Source: Hymenobacter elongatus (lineage in GTDB: Bacteria; Bacteroidota; Bacteroidia; Cytophagales; Hymenobacteraceae). From it: a stretch of DNA of 64,000 nt. Positions 8,036 to 15,947 of the stretch are shown one piece after another. The stretch spans positions 62,001 through 126,000 of the forward strand of contig NZ_SRLD01000001.1 of assembly GCF_004745955.1 (NCBI RefSeq), read 5' to 3'. Within the stretch, counting starts at the first letter, position 1. The number at the start of each line of letters is the position of its first letter. Both the position numbers and the translations under genes were made by a program. The notes under the pieces are model-generated. The model searched no databases. It was not told where the DNA came from and saw only the letters and a program-made list of their open reading frames with translations.

Positions 8036-8472
8036 CACCGCTCGCAACGGTTTGTAGGCTTAATTAAGCCATAGACGGAAAATGCCTCAACGGTCATGCT
8101 GAGCTTGCCGAAGCATCTCTACCGCTTCGCTTGGTTCCTTCAACGAAGCGAAGCGGTAGAGATGCTTCGGCAAGCTCAGCATGACCGTTTTTTGTCAGTG
8201 GGTTTATTTTTCGGATAGACTCTAAGCAAGCCGTAGCCGGAACTATAGAACGTCATGTCGAGCCATAGCGAGACGTGACGTTCGAAGAAGGCCCACCCCC
8301 CCAAAACACTATTGACCACAGACCTGGGAAAACCGCAAGCAAGCTGAACGCTGCCCAACACGCTTCTCAGTAGCGTTGGCCCGCTACCACATATTTATGT
8401 TACGCTATATGCAGCCCTAATTTCGTATCTTCCTTCTCCCTATTCCGCCACTCCCATCCCCTGCCTTCACGA
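8036..8472. other. Spacer with a long palindrome; otherwise nothing recognised
   Basis: Apart from the REP-like palindrome at 8089-8189, I see no supported gene between the receptor and the leader of the next regulator. Confidence 0.6.
8089..8189. repeat. REP-like palindrome, family 1, 44-base perfect arms
   Basis: Positions 8089-8132 are exactly inverted at 8146-8189, leaving a 13-base loop. Core motif GTCATGCTGAGCTTGCCGAA, ending in GGTAGAGATGCTTCGGCAAG on the other arm. A T run follows (TTTTTTG), so it may also terminate the receptor transcript. It is the cleanest copy of the family in this window. Confidence 0.93.
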
Positions 8473-8503
8473 GTGTTTGTCGCTTGTTGTAAGCAACAAA
8501 CAC
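8473..8503 (+). promoter_or_regulatory. Hairpin in the leader of the sigma-54-type regulator
   Basis: GTGTTTGTCGCTT (8473-8485) pairs with AAGCAACAAACAC (8491-8503) with one mismatch and a 5-base loop, followed by a short T run. A second hairpin CCGACGGC/GCCGTCGG lies at 8544-8563. The pair could act as an attenuator or control access to the start codon. Confidence 0.45.
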
Positions 8504-8613
8504 CATTTTTAGAAGGCTCCTTGCTGCCCTATTGCAAAGAATGCCGACGGCGGCTGCCGTCGGTGTTGGGTTGGTACGATTTCGTGCCGCTACATCACCT
8601 TTGCCATGGCTGA
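8473..8613 (+). CDS. Possible 46-residue cysteine-rich leader protein
   Basis: A GTG at 8473 opens a short frame with cysteine pairs (ACCKQQ near residue 4 and YCKEC near residue 21) that ends at 8613, overlapping the first 8 bases of the sigma-54-type regulator in another frame. The spacing C-C...C-x-x-C could bind zinc. The overlap suggests translational coupling, but no ATG is present and the codon use is mixed. Most of it coincides with two hairpins (8473-8503 and 8544-8563). It may be fortuitous. Confidence 0.3.
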   Translation: MFVACCKQQTPFLEGSLLPYCKECRRRLPSVLGWYDFVPLHHLCHG

Positions 8614-9973
8614 ATTCTCTGTGTGGTTCAAACCCTTTACCAGTCAGCCGGCGCGACTGGTAGATATTATCGATGCCCTCGAGTGCGTCGGCATCGACTT
8701 GCAGGCCCTGCACCTGGGCGACATGCCTACCGGCGCGGGCATCATTTTCCTGGACCATGAGGCGCCCCTGCCCGAAATACTGGAGAGCCTGGACGCCTTT
8801 TCGCTGTACGCCGACACTAGGATTATTGCCGTGGCCGTGGGGCCGCTGCCTACTTCTACCACCTGGGCCTTACTGCGCAGCGGGGTAGTAGAGGTTTTTT
8901 CGTGGTTTGAGGTGGAAAAGCCGGTGCAGATTATTCTGTCTCGCCTACGCTACTGGGAAGTAGTAGAGGAGAAAGTAGCCTATCTGCAGCGGCGCATGGT
9001 GGGCAACAGCCGGTGTTGGCTGAATACGCTGCGCCAAGTGGTAGACATGGCCCTTTCCAACTGCCAGGTGCTGATAATGGGCGAAAGCGGCACCGGCAAG
9101 GAGCTGGTGGCCCAGGAAATTCACCAGCTCGACCCGCGCCCCGACAAGCGCGACTGTGTGGTGGTGGACTGCACCAACCTGATTCCGGGGCTGTCGGGCT
9201 CAGAGCTGTTTGGGCACGAAAAGGGCGCTTTCACCAACGCCATCAGCACCCGCGACGGAGCCCTGGCGCTGGCCCACGAGGGCACACTGTTCCTGGACGA
9301 GCTGGGCGAGCTGCCGCTGCCGCTGCAGGCCGAGCTGCTGCGGGCCCTGCAGGAAGGCACCTACAAGCGCGTGGGCAGCAACACCTGGCGCAAGGCCCGT
9401 TTCCGGCTGGTGAGTGCCACCAACCGCGACCTGCTGGCCGAAGTGCACAAGGGCACCTTTCGCCAGGATTTGTACTACCGCATTTCGGGCTGGACGTGCC
9501 AGCTGCCGCCCCTGCGCGAGCGGAAAGAGGACATCGTGGTGCTGGCCGAGCACTTCTTCCGCCAGCAGCACCACATTCAGCAGCCCGTGGACCGGCAGGT
9601 GTACGACTTCCTACTCCTGCGCGACTACCCCGGCAACGTGCGCGAATTGCAGCAGCTCATCAACCGTATTGCCAACAAGCACCTCGGCGAAGGCCCCATC
9701 ACCATCGGCGACATTCCGCGCTCCGACTGGCCCGACTTCGCCCAGCTTGGCTCCACTGTGCCCGGCAGCGAACTGGAAGCCGGCGTAAAGCGCCTGATCT
9801 ACCAGGGGTTGGGGCTCAAGGAAATAAAGGACCAAGTGACGGAAATAGCCAAGAAAGTAGCGATTCACCACGAAAACGGCAACCTCAAAATGGCCGCCCA
9901 CCGGCTGGGCTGCAGCGAGAGAATATTGCAGATGCACATGCGCGGCGAGCCGGAAATGACGGTGCAGGAGTAG
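8606..9973 (+). CDS. Sigma-54-type AAA+ transcriptional activator (atypical)
   Basis: 455 residues in three parts. Residues 1-125 look like a degenerate receiver without the usual acidic pocket. The AAA+ domain has Walker A GESGTGKE (159-166) and Walker B GTLFLDE (226-232). The C-terminus has a Fis-type helix-turn-helix (NLKMAAHRLGCSERILQMHM). The sigma-54 contact loop reads GAFTNA (207-212) instead of GAFTGA, so contact with sigma-54 may be altered. No partner histidine kinase is adjacent. The ATG at 8606 lies 3 bases after a CACCTTTG that resembles the -7 element. Confidence 0.88.
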   Translation: MAEFSVWFKPFTSQPARLVDIIDALECVGIDLQALHLGDMPTGAGIIFLDHEAPLPEILESLDAFSLYADTRIIAVAVGPLPTSTTWALLRSGVVEVFSWFEVEKPVQIILSRLRYWEVVEEKVAYLQRRMVGNSRCWLNTLRQVVDMALSNCQVLIMGESGTGKELVAQEIHQLDPRPDKRDCVVVDCTNLIPGLSGSELFGHEKGAFTNAISTRDGALALAHEGTLFLDELGELPLPLQAELLRALQEGTYKRVGSNTWRKARFRLVSATNRDLLAEVHKGTFRQDLYYRISGWTCQLPPLRERKEDIVVLAEHFFRQQHHIQQPVDRQVYDFLLLRDYPGNVRELQQLINRIANKHLGEGPITIGDIPRSDWPDFAQLGSTVPGSELEAGVKRLIYQGLGLKEIKDQVTEIAKKVAIHHENGNLKMAAHRLGCSERILQMHMRGEPEMTVQE

Positions 9974-10068
9974 TGGTTGTTCGCACCAGAGAAGGTCTAG
10001 CATGAGCGAACACACTGCACAGTTTTAAAAGTGTCAAGCGGCACTTTTTCACTCTAAAAAATAATGTC

Positions 10069-10479
10069 ATGAAGATTTACACACATCAGATGCGGCATTT
10101 TTCATTAGCTCTGCTAGTCATGACTACTTCTTATTGCTCTAATGATAAAATTACTGATGGCGAATATGCTGGCACAGGCACAGAACCATCTCCACCGACA
10201 TCCAATCCAGAACCCTCAGAGATAATAAAACTCGAAAGGAAATTGGAAAGAGTCAAGGCTTTAATCATGATGAAAGAAAGAGAATACCGAAGCTTTGTAG
10301 GCGATGCAAGTATGGCTACTATGCTGGCGACTAACCCCGAATCAAGTTCTGAAGACATAGAACTTGCTCAAGAGAGAGCTCAGTTGTCCTTGAAAGCTGC
10401 CGAAGAATGCAAAGCTGAAATGAATAAATTAGAGAAGGAGAAAGAAGAAGTTGAGGAAAATACTCTCACCTTAAAATAA
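10069..10479 (+). CDS. Hypothetical exported coiled-coil protein
   Basis: 136 residues. The N-terminus has a hydrophobic stretch (FSLALLVMTTSYC) that may be a signal peptide; the Cys has Tyr at -1, so it is a poor lipobox. A Pro/Thr/Ser linker (about residues 42-56) precedes a highly charged heptad-like helix (IIKLERKLERVKALIMMKER, then AEMNKLEKEKEEVEENTL near the end). No family recognised. Much lower G+C than its neighbours, so probably acquired. It stands alone, about 95 bases after the sigma-54-type regulator. Confidence 0.6.
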   Translation: MKIYTHQMRHFSLALLVMTTSYCSNDKITDGEYAGTGTEPSPPTSNPEPSEIIKLERKLERVKALIMMKEREYRSFVGDASMATMLATNPESSSEDIELAQERAQLSLKAAEECKAEMNKLEKEKEEVEENTLTLK

Positions 10480-10607
10480 ATCAATTACCCCCTAGCACAC
10501 CATAAAGTTATTTTACTTTCTATTTATAATTATTCAAAAATAACATTGTTCTAATTCCCCAATAAGCTATGAGCACCCAACTTGTTCAGGCCAAGTAGTC
10601 ACGACCG

Positions 10608-10640
10608 CAGTAGAGATGCTTCGGCAAGCTCAGCATGACA
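10608..10640. repeat. Single arm of REP-like family 1
   Basis: GTAGAGATGCTTCGGCAAGC followed by TCAGCATGACA matches one arm of the palindrome at 8089-8189. No opposite arm is present nearby, so it is a remnant or half element. It sits downstream of the LytTR gene. Confidence 0.8.
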
Positions 10641-10651
10641 CGCCTACACTT

Positions 10652-11353
10652 CTAGCTCAGCCCAAAACGCCCCAGCAGCGCCTCCTTGTGCTGCTTACCG
10701 ATGGGCAGCTTTTCGGGCAAATCGTAAAGTTCCGCCTCGTTGCCGCTGATGGCTTTGATGGCGTCCATGCGCACGATGTAGGACTTCTGGATGCGGGTGA
10801 AGCGCTCGGCCGGTAGCTGATCTTCGACGCGGCTCATGCGCAGGCAGGTGATGATGATGCGGTTTTTGAGGATGATTTTGATGTAGTCCTTCATACCCTC
10901 GATGTAGTAGATTTCGTCGAACAGCACCCGCTGCAGCGAGTGGCCTTCCTTCACGAACAGGAACTGCGGAGCGACCGGCACCGGGGCGGCCGGGCGGCTG
11001 TTGATAATGAGCTGGGCCTTGTTGACGGCTTTCAGGAAGCGCGGAAACGAGACGGGTTTCACGATGTAGTCCAAGGCATCGAGCTCGAAGCCTTCGAGGG
11101 CGAAGTTGGGAAAGGCCGTGACAAACACCACGTAGGGCGGATTGTGCAGCGACTTAATGAACTCGATACCGTTGACCTGGGGCATGTTGATGTCGGAGAA
11201 AATCAGGTCGACTTTCTGCTGCTGCAGCACCTCCAGCGCCTCGAAGACGTGCTCGCAACTGGCCAGCAGGCTGAGGCTGGGAATCTGGGCAATGTAGCCT
11301 TCGAGCAGCTCGCGGGCGAAGGGCTCATCATCGATAATCAGGCAGTTAATCAT
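10652..11353 (-). CDS. LytTR-family response regulator
   Basis: 233 residues. The receiver domain has CLIIDDEP at the start, phosphoacceptor Asp54 (FSDINMP) and Lys99 (YIVKP). A LytTR DNA-binding domain follows from about residue 130 (FLFVKEGHSLQRVLFDEIYY to QKSYIVRMDAIKAI). It would bind promoter direct repeats after phosphorylation. The cognate kinases are the two LytS-like genes immediately upstream on the same strand. A 27-base-arm hairpin separates it from them, so it may be transcribed separately or by read-through. Confidence 0.93.
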   Translation of the reverse strand: MINCLIIDDEPFARELLEGYIAQIPSLSLLASCEHVFEALEVLQQQKVDLIFSDINMPQVNGIEFIKSLHNPPYVVFVTAFPNFALEGFELDALDYIVKPVSFPRFLKAVNKAQLIINSRPAAPVPVAPQFLFVKEGHSLQRVLFDEIYYIEGMKDYIKIILKNRIIITCLRMSRVEDQLPAERFTRIQKSYIVRMDAIKAISGNEAELYDLPEKLPIGKQHKEALLGRFGLS

Positions 11354-11451
11354 GAACGTGGGGTGGGTATGCTGTTATAAAAGAATGTCATGCTTCATCT
11401 GTCACCCTGAGCAGAGCGAAGGACCTTCCTGCCCTACCCTCCTATGCAGCT

Positions 11452-11532
11452 TTTGCCAATGAAGCTGTTGAGGAAGTCTAGCTGAACCTATCAGACCGTC
11501 CGGCTGACTTCCTCAACAGCTTCATTGGCAAA
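11452..11532. repeat. 27-base-arm inverted repeat, family 3, possible terminator
   Basis: Positions 11452-11478 are exactly inverted at 11506-11532, with a 27-base loop. The core GAAGCTGTTGAGGAAGTC is a variant of the outer arms at 3268-3405. It begins 1 base after the ancestral stop of the kinase gene (11534), so it probably served as that gene's terminator. Confidence 0.85.
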
Positions 11533-12635
11533 TTTAAGCGGGGTACAGGCGCAGGGCGAGGGCGACGCGGTAGGATTGGTCCTTGGGGTCGAGAGTAAGG
11601 TCGTAGTCGGTGGCGGCGTAGTGCAGGGCCAGACGCTTCTGCACGTTGGCAATACCGACGCCGCCAAAGGCCCGGCCCGGTGGGCGTCAGGCTGTTGCTG
11701 ACTTCAAAGTGCAGCCGCCCGTCGTGTACGGCCAGCGTGATGTGCACCCAGGAAGCGTCGAGGCTGCTGTCGACGCCGTGCTTGAAAGCGTTTTCGACGA
11801 AGGGAAAGAACAGCAGCGGCGTGATGCGGTAGTGCGCCAGCGGCCCGGTTTTCTGGTACGTAATACTGACTTTCCGGCCGTAGCGCAGCCGCTCCAGCTC
11901 CAGGTAGGCCTCCAGAAACTCGACCTCCTTGCCCAGCGGCACCTGCGCCGCATCCGACTCGTACACCGTGTAGTGCATCAGGTTGGTGAGGTGCTGCACC
12001 ATGTCGGGGGCGCGCGCATCCTGCTTCACCACCATCGTGTAGATGTTATTGAGCGTGTTGAAGAGAAAGTGCGGGTTGACCTGGGCTTTGAGGAAGCTGA
12101 CTTCCAGGTTCAGGTTTTCGCGCTGCAAGCGCAGGCTTTGGTTGCTGCTGGTGAGCAAAAACCGGATGAAGCGCACCAGAATCGGGGGCAGGATGGTGAC
12201 GGAAAAGTCGCTGATGCCCATGCTCACGGCCCGCCACGAAAACACCCCGCCCCAGAGGCCGTAGTCGATGACGCGGTGCATATAGTCGTGGGCGTTGGGC
12301 GAAATCAGGCCGTAGGCAGCCAGGCCGGAGTAGTAGAGGTAGGAAATCAGCCCCCAGCCGTAGTAAATAGCCAGCAGCCCCAGGGCCGTGAGCAGCCAGC
12401 GGCGGCGCAGCAGCAAGTGGGGCAGCACTACCAGGGAGAAAAAGTAGTAGCCCAGCATGGTAGCCGCCAGGTCCTTCGCCACGAAGCCCCAGGTCACGAT
12501 GGCCGTTTCCTGCCAGCCGCTGAAAGCCACATATTCGAAAATGACAAACAAGCCCCACCAGAACAGGGGCACCAGCACGCGGCGCAGCGTCGGCGGAAAA
12601 CCGGGAAAGCGCCAGCCAGAAGCAGTATTTTCCAT
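11478..12635 (-). pseudogene. LytS-like sensor histidine kinase, frameshifted in the ATP-binding lid
   Basis: 385 residues as read. About five membrane segments are followed by the His_kinase domain (AQVNPHFLFNTLNNIY, with the phosphoacceptor His) and the N box (FFPFVENAFKHGVDSS). After NSLTPTGPG the frame turns into arginine-rich nonsense. Shifting one base at about 11671-11683 restores GGVGIANVQKRLALHY (the G box) and a normal end LALRLYPA with a stop at 11534. The shift falls in a GGCCCGGCCCGG run. As it stands, the read-through C-terminus crosses the palindrome. Could be a true mutation or an assembly error. It starts 6 bases after the upstream kinase gene. Confidence 0.8.
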
Positions 12636-12641
12636 AGAAAG

Positions 12642-13748
12642 CTAGGCTAGCACGAGGGTAAGATGAACGTGAACCTGCCCTTCGGCTTCGGTTAGCCGCA
12701 ACGTATGCTGTCCGGGATACTGCAGCTGCAGGCGCCGCCGGGCAGCGACAATAGCGGGGTCGGTTTCGTAGGGCTGGGGCCAGGGCGCGCCGCTGACGCG
12801 GGCCAGGATCAGTTGTAACTCAGTGGCACTGATGCGAATACTACTGCCAATGACTACCGGGCCGGCCGGGGCAGCCTCAACACCCGCAAACAGCCGCTCC
12901 AGAAACGGGTGCAGCAGCAGGGGCGCTAGTTGCTGGGTGGTAGCTTCCCCCACCACTTCGTGGGCAATGGTAGTGGTGGCCGGGCTGCGCAGGCGCTCCA
13001 GGGCCAGGTAGTCGTCGAGAAACTCCAGCTCCCGGCTCAGCAGTACGCGCTCCGCGTCGGTTTCGTAGAGCGTGTAGCGCATCAGATCGGCCAGGTGCAG
13101 CACCACGTCGCCGGCCCGTTTGTCGTGGGTGCGGGTCATGGTAGTGAGGCTGCCGAGCGTGTTGAAGAGAAAGTGCGGGTTGATCTGGGCTTTCAGATAG
13201 CTGCGCTCCAGTCGCAGGTAGTCGCGCTCCAGGGCCAGCCGCCGCCGGTCGACGACCAGCGCGTACACCAGGAAGCTCACGATGAGCGGAAAAAGCATGG
13301 GGGCCAGCATGCCCACAAACGAGTTCAGCATGCCCGTGAAGCCGGTCAGGTCCTGCCACAGCGTCTCGACGTAGTAGCCGTGCAGTGTGCGCCGCATCAC
13401 CGGGTCGAGGGCCACGTAGGTTTCGGCGAGGCGGGCGCCGGCATACATCCAGAGGCGAAAGCCATACACCAGCAGCAGGCCGCCGCCCAAGGCCTGCCAG
13501 GTGCGCCCCCGCAGCAGCCAGCGCGGAATAATGAGGTAGGTGAGGCTGTTGAAGAGCACGATGGCAAAGCCGATCTGCATCAGCACCAGAGGCCAGATGG
13601 GGCCTTCGAAATGGTAGTTGGGGCGGCTGTTCCAGAGAATGTAGAAGGCGCACAGCAGCGCCCACAGCAGCAGCTGCAGCAGCACGGCGGCGGTGCGGGC
13701 GCTCAGGTGGTGCCAGCCGGAAGTAAGCCTGGAAGTGCGTTCAGACAT
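12642..13748 (-). CDS. LytS-like sensor kinase with a degenerate ATPase domain
   Basis: 368 residues. Four or five membrane segments precede the His_kinase block (KAQINPHFLFNTLGSLTTMT, with the His). The ATP-binding half is decayed: where the N box should read VENAFKHG it has LLHPFLERLFAGVEA, and no GxGxxN box follows. It may therefore work only as a dimer partner or acceptor for the neighbouring kinase. It is the first gene of a probable operon with the frameshifted kinase (6-base gap) and the LytTR regulator. The ChaN-like gene is divergent, 126 bases away. Confidence 0.85.
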   Translation of the reverse strand: MSERTSRLTSGWHHLSARTAAVLLQLLLWALLCAFYILWNSRPNYHFEGPIWPLVLMQIGFAIVLFNSLTYLIIPRWLLRGRTWQALGGGLLLVYGFRLWMYAGARLAETYVALDPVMRRTLHGYYVETLWQDLTGFTGMLNSFVGMLAPMLFPLIVSFLVYALVVDRRRLALERDYLRLERSYLKAQINPHFLFNTLGSLTTMTRTHDKRAGDVVLHLADLMRYTLYETDAERVLLSRELEFLDDYLALERLRSPATTTIAHEVVGEATTQQLAPLLLHPFLERLFAGVEAAPAGPVVIGSSIRISATELQLILARVSGAPWPQPYETDPAIVAARRRLQLQYPGQHTLRLTEAEGQVHVHLTLVLA

Positions 13749-13770
13749 AAAAAAAAGCAGACCACTCCGT

Positions 13771-13874
13771 GCTTTGGTGGTGTGGGGCGAGTACTTGGTC
13801 GAATAAACTTCCGACCCTTAAAGCTGCGCAATTTCTTTGTTCCAGATTCTACCACCAACCAAAGAAACCGCCTC
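13771..13874 (+). promoter_or_regulatory. Conserved leader, copy 1 (upstream of the ChaN-like gene)
   Basis: GCTTTGGTGGTG (13771-13782), TTGGTCGAATAAACTTCC (13795-13812), TTTCTTTG (13832-13839) and AGATTCT (13844-13850) recur at exactly the same distances before the ATG at 15948. TTTCTTTG resembles the TAnnTTTG -7 element, 36 bases ahead of the start. The upper blocks are likely a shared activator or repressor site. Confidence 0.65.
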
Positions 13875-15146
13875 ATGCTTCGCTCCGCTTCCACCAACCG
13901 CCCTGCTTCTGCCGCTTCCTTTACCACTGCTTGCCGCCTGGTGCTGGCCGGCGTGGCGAGCCTGCTGACGAGTGCCACCGCTCAGGCCCAGGACAGCACT
14001 ATGACGCGCCTGATCCAGAAAAACCAGTTTCCGCTGGTGCAGACCGGGCCGCAGTTTTCGGGCACGGGCTGGGACCAGCTGCAGCAGGAAGTAGCCAAAA
14101 GCCAGTTTGTGATGGTGGGCGAAATGCACGGCACGGCCCAGATTCCGCAGTTTACCGGTGCCCTGGCCCAGGTGCTGCAGCCCAAGATCTTCGTGTCCGA
14201 AATTGACCGCTACCAGGCCCAGGACCTGAGCCAGCTGGTGGCCCAGCCCGGCGCGCCGGCGGCGTATCTGCAGCAGTACCCGATGAGTTTGTCGTTCTAC
14301 AGCTGGGCCGAGGAATTTGCCCTGGCCCGCCAGCTGCACGCCCAAAAAGTGCAGCTGCTGGGTATCGACCAGGTGAATGGCTTCACGGTGGGCCGCTTCT
14401 ACACCCGCCTGGCCGAGCAGAGCAAGCGCAAAGCCACCAAAACCTACCTCCTGCAGCGCGCCGCCGCCTACCAGGCCACCGACCGGGTTGAGATGACGAG
14501 CAAGGACCAGAAAATGACGATGATGCACCAGCCCCCATCGGCCCTCGACAGCCTGGTGGCGATGACGCGGCAGGAAAGCCCGGCCGTGCAGCGCATGGTG
14601 CAGGAATACGTGAGCAGCATCCGGATTTACCAGACCTCCGCCCAGGCCAGCACGGGCCTGCAGAGCCACAAGGAGCGCATCGGCATGATGAAGCGCAATT
14701 TGATGCAGGACCTGCGCCCCTACCAGCCCACGGGCACCGAGGCCCTGCCCAAAATGCTGCTCAAATTCGGCGCGGAGCACGGGGCGCGCAATCTGAGCTT
14801 TATCGGCGTGTTCGACGTGGGCAACCTGGTGACGAACCTGGCCGATATGCAAAACCACAAAAGCCTGCACGTAATGGTGCTCGGCAAACAGGGCACCACC
14901 ACGGCGGGGTTCGACTCCGACATCCGCAAAAACACCCACGCCTACCAGCCCGATGCCGACAATGCCTACAAGCTTTTCTACGACCAGACCACGGCCAGCG
15001 CCTGGAACGTGGTTGACCTGCGGCCCCTGCGCCGGGCCCTGCTCGGCCGCAAGCTGCAGGTAGCCGATCTGAAGCTGGAACGGACTATTCTGGGCTACGA
15101 TTACCTGGTTATCATTCCCCAAACGACTGCCAACCCCGCGTTTTAG
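13875..15146 (+). CDS. ChaN/erythromycin-esterase-like secreted protein
   Basis: 423 residues from the ATG at 13875. The frame is open from 12930, but the upstream part lies opposite the kinase gene. A signal peptide ends around TSATAQAQ. The motif VMVGEMHGTAQI (G-E-x-H) is the hallmark of the EreA/ChaN/TIKI superfamily, followed by FVSEIDR and LLGIDQVNG. Members hydrolyse lactones or peptides, or bind haem; which applies here cannot be told. It shares a leader of about 105 bp with the outer-membrane receptor at 15948, pointing to common regulation, perhaps of uptake of one compound. Confidence 0.8.
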   Translation: MLRSASTNRPASAASFTTACRLVLAGVASLLTSATAQAQDSTMTRLIQKNQFPLVQTGPQFSGTGWDQLQQEVAKSQFVMVGEMHGTAQIPQFTGALAQVLQPKIFVSEIDRYQAQDLSQLVAQPGAPAAYLQQYPMSLSFYSWAEEFALARQLHAQKVQLLGIDQVNGFTVGRFYTRLAEQSKRKATKTYLLQRAAAYQATDRVEMTSKDQKMTMMHQPPSALDSLVAMTRQESPAVQRMVQEYVSSIRIYQTSAQASTGLQSHKERIGMMKRNLMQDLRPYQPTGTEALPKMLLKFGAEHGARNLSFIGVFDVGNLVTNLADMQNHKSLHVMVLGKQGTTTAGFDSDIRKNTHAYQPDADNAYKLFYDQTTASAWNVVDLRPLRRALLGRKLQVADLKLERTILGYDYLVIIPQTTANPAF

Positions 15147-15238
15147 CCCCGAAACCAGCACCGCCTTTAGCAGTAGCCCCGATTCGTACCGCGACTATTC
15201 TTAGAGTGTGTCTGGAATTTTTCAAACAAGCCAATTCC

Positions 15239-15328
15239 GTCATGCTGAGCCTGTCGAAGCATCTCTATTGCAATAGTAGACCAGAATTACTTTGGCGGTA
15301 GAGATGCTTCGACTTCGCTCAGCATGAC
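15239..15328. repeat. REP-like palindrome, family 1 copy
   Basis: GTCATGCTGAGC at the left and GCTCAGCATGAC at the right frame a second arm pair GTCGAAGCATCTCT/AGAGATGCTTCGAC, with a short asymmetric break. Imperfect outer arms (15201-15222 and 15338-15359) enclose it. Confidence 0.85.
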
Positions 15329-15372
15329 ACGAAAAGTAAAATCCCAAACACGTTCTTAGCCCGTTATGTATC

Positions 15373-15417
15373 CCTGAAGCCCGGCCGGACAGCTCATTTG
15401 TCCGGCCGGGCTTCAGG
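15373..15417. terminator. Strong GC-rich hairpin
   Basis: A perfect 19-base stem (CCTGAAGCCCGGCCGGACA, inverse at 15399-15417) with a 7-base loop. It has no T tail, so it may be a structural repeat rather than an intrinsic terminator. Confidence 0.5.
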
Positions 15418-15450
15418 ACTTGTAGCCTTCAGGCGTAGGCAGAATCCTGC

Positions 15451-15562
15451 TTCTCGGGTCATGCCTGATCTGGCGTACGCTTGTCGAAGCATCTCTACCG
15501 CCGTAGTAATCATCTACTATTGCACGCGAGATGCTTCGACTTCGCTCAGCATGACCCGAGAA
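15451..15562. repeat. REP-like palindrome, family 1 copy with long loop
   Basis: TTCTCGGGTCAT and ATGACCCGAGAA close the element. Inside lie GTCGAAGCATCTC and GAGATGCTTCGAC. The left arm carries TGATCTGGCGTACGC, a variant also found at 27471 and, diverged, at 58209. Confidence 0.82.
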
Positions 15563-15571
15563 ACGAAATTC

Positions 15572-15743
15572 CAAACCCACTGCTAAGAGACTGTTTGAGT
15601 TAGTGCTAGAACGGTGTAGAGGCGCATACTCGCGTCTCGTTGTTCGCGCCGCGAGGCCGGTTTTTGTTCAACGACGAGACGCAAGTATGCGTCTCTACCT
15701 CGTTTTGGCAGCTCCTGCGCTAACTCAAACCCACTGCTAAGAG
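15572..15743. repeat. Palindromic element (family 2) flanked by an 18-base direct repeat
   Basis: CAAACCCACTGCTAAGAG occurs at 15572-15589 and again at 15726-15743. Between them, GTTTGAGTTAGTGC (15593) and GCGCTAACTCAAAC (15717) form outer arms around the family 2 palindrome 15614-15702 (GAGACGCAAGTATGCGTCTC core). The arrangement resembles a small non-autonomous mobile element. Confidence 0.75.
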
Positions 15744-15843
15744 CACGGACCACAATGCCGCGCCGGCCGGAACCGAACCCTCACAGCGGCCGTGGTGGGT
15801 CGCTGAAGCCCTAAACTCCCGCCCAAAGTGCGGAACAACTCGC

Positions 15844-15947
15844 GCTTTGGTGGTGCGCGACTTGCACTTGGTCGAATAAACTTCCGGCCGGGCCGGGCCC
15901 GCAGTTCCTTTGGTTCAGATTCTTCGCTACCCCAACCGAACCGGCCC
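15844..15947 (+). promoter_or_regulatory. Conserved leader, copy 2 (upstream of the second receptor)
   Basis: Same blocks as the leader at 13771: GCTTTGGTGGTG (15844-15855), TTGGTCGAATAAACTTCC (15868-15885), TTCCTTTG (15905-15912) and AGATTCT (15917-15923). All spacings to the ATG are identical to copy 1, with no insertion or deletion between the blocks, while the intervening bases differ. That suggests selection rather than a very recent duplication. Confidence 0.65.

Larger units (their letters stand above)
15147..15843. other. Repeat-filled spacer
   Basis: No gene is supported here. The spacer contains two family 1 palindromes (15239-15328 and 15451-15562), one terminator-like hairpin (15373-15417), one family 2 palindrome (15614-15702) and three copies of an end motif resembling AATTCCCAAACACGCTCTTAG without its last base (ending at 15359, 15587 and 15741). 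Confidence 0.75.

Noticed and set aside
6626..8047. 473-codon frame antisense to the first receptor
   Set aside because: Low-complexity shadow of the receptor codon pattern, with no recognisable motif.
12930..13874. Long N-terminal extension of the ChaN-like gene
   Set aside because: The extension is antisense to the kinase gene. The signal peptide starts at the ATG at 13875.
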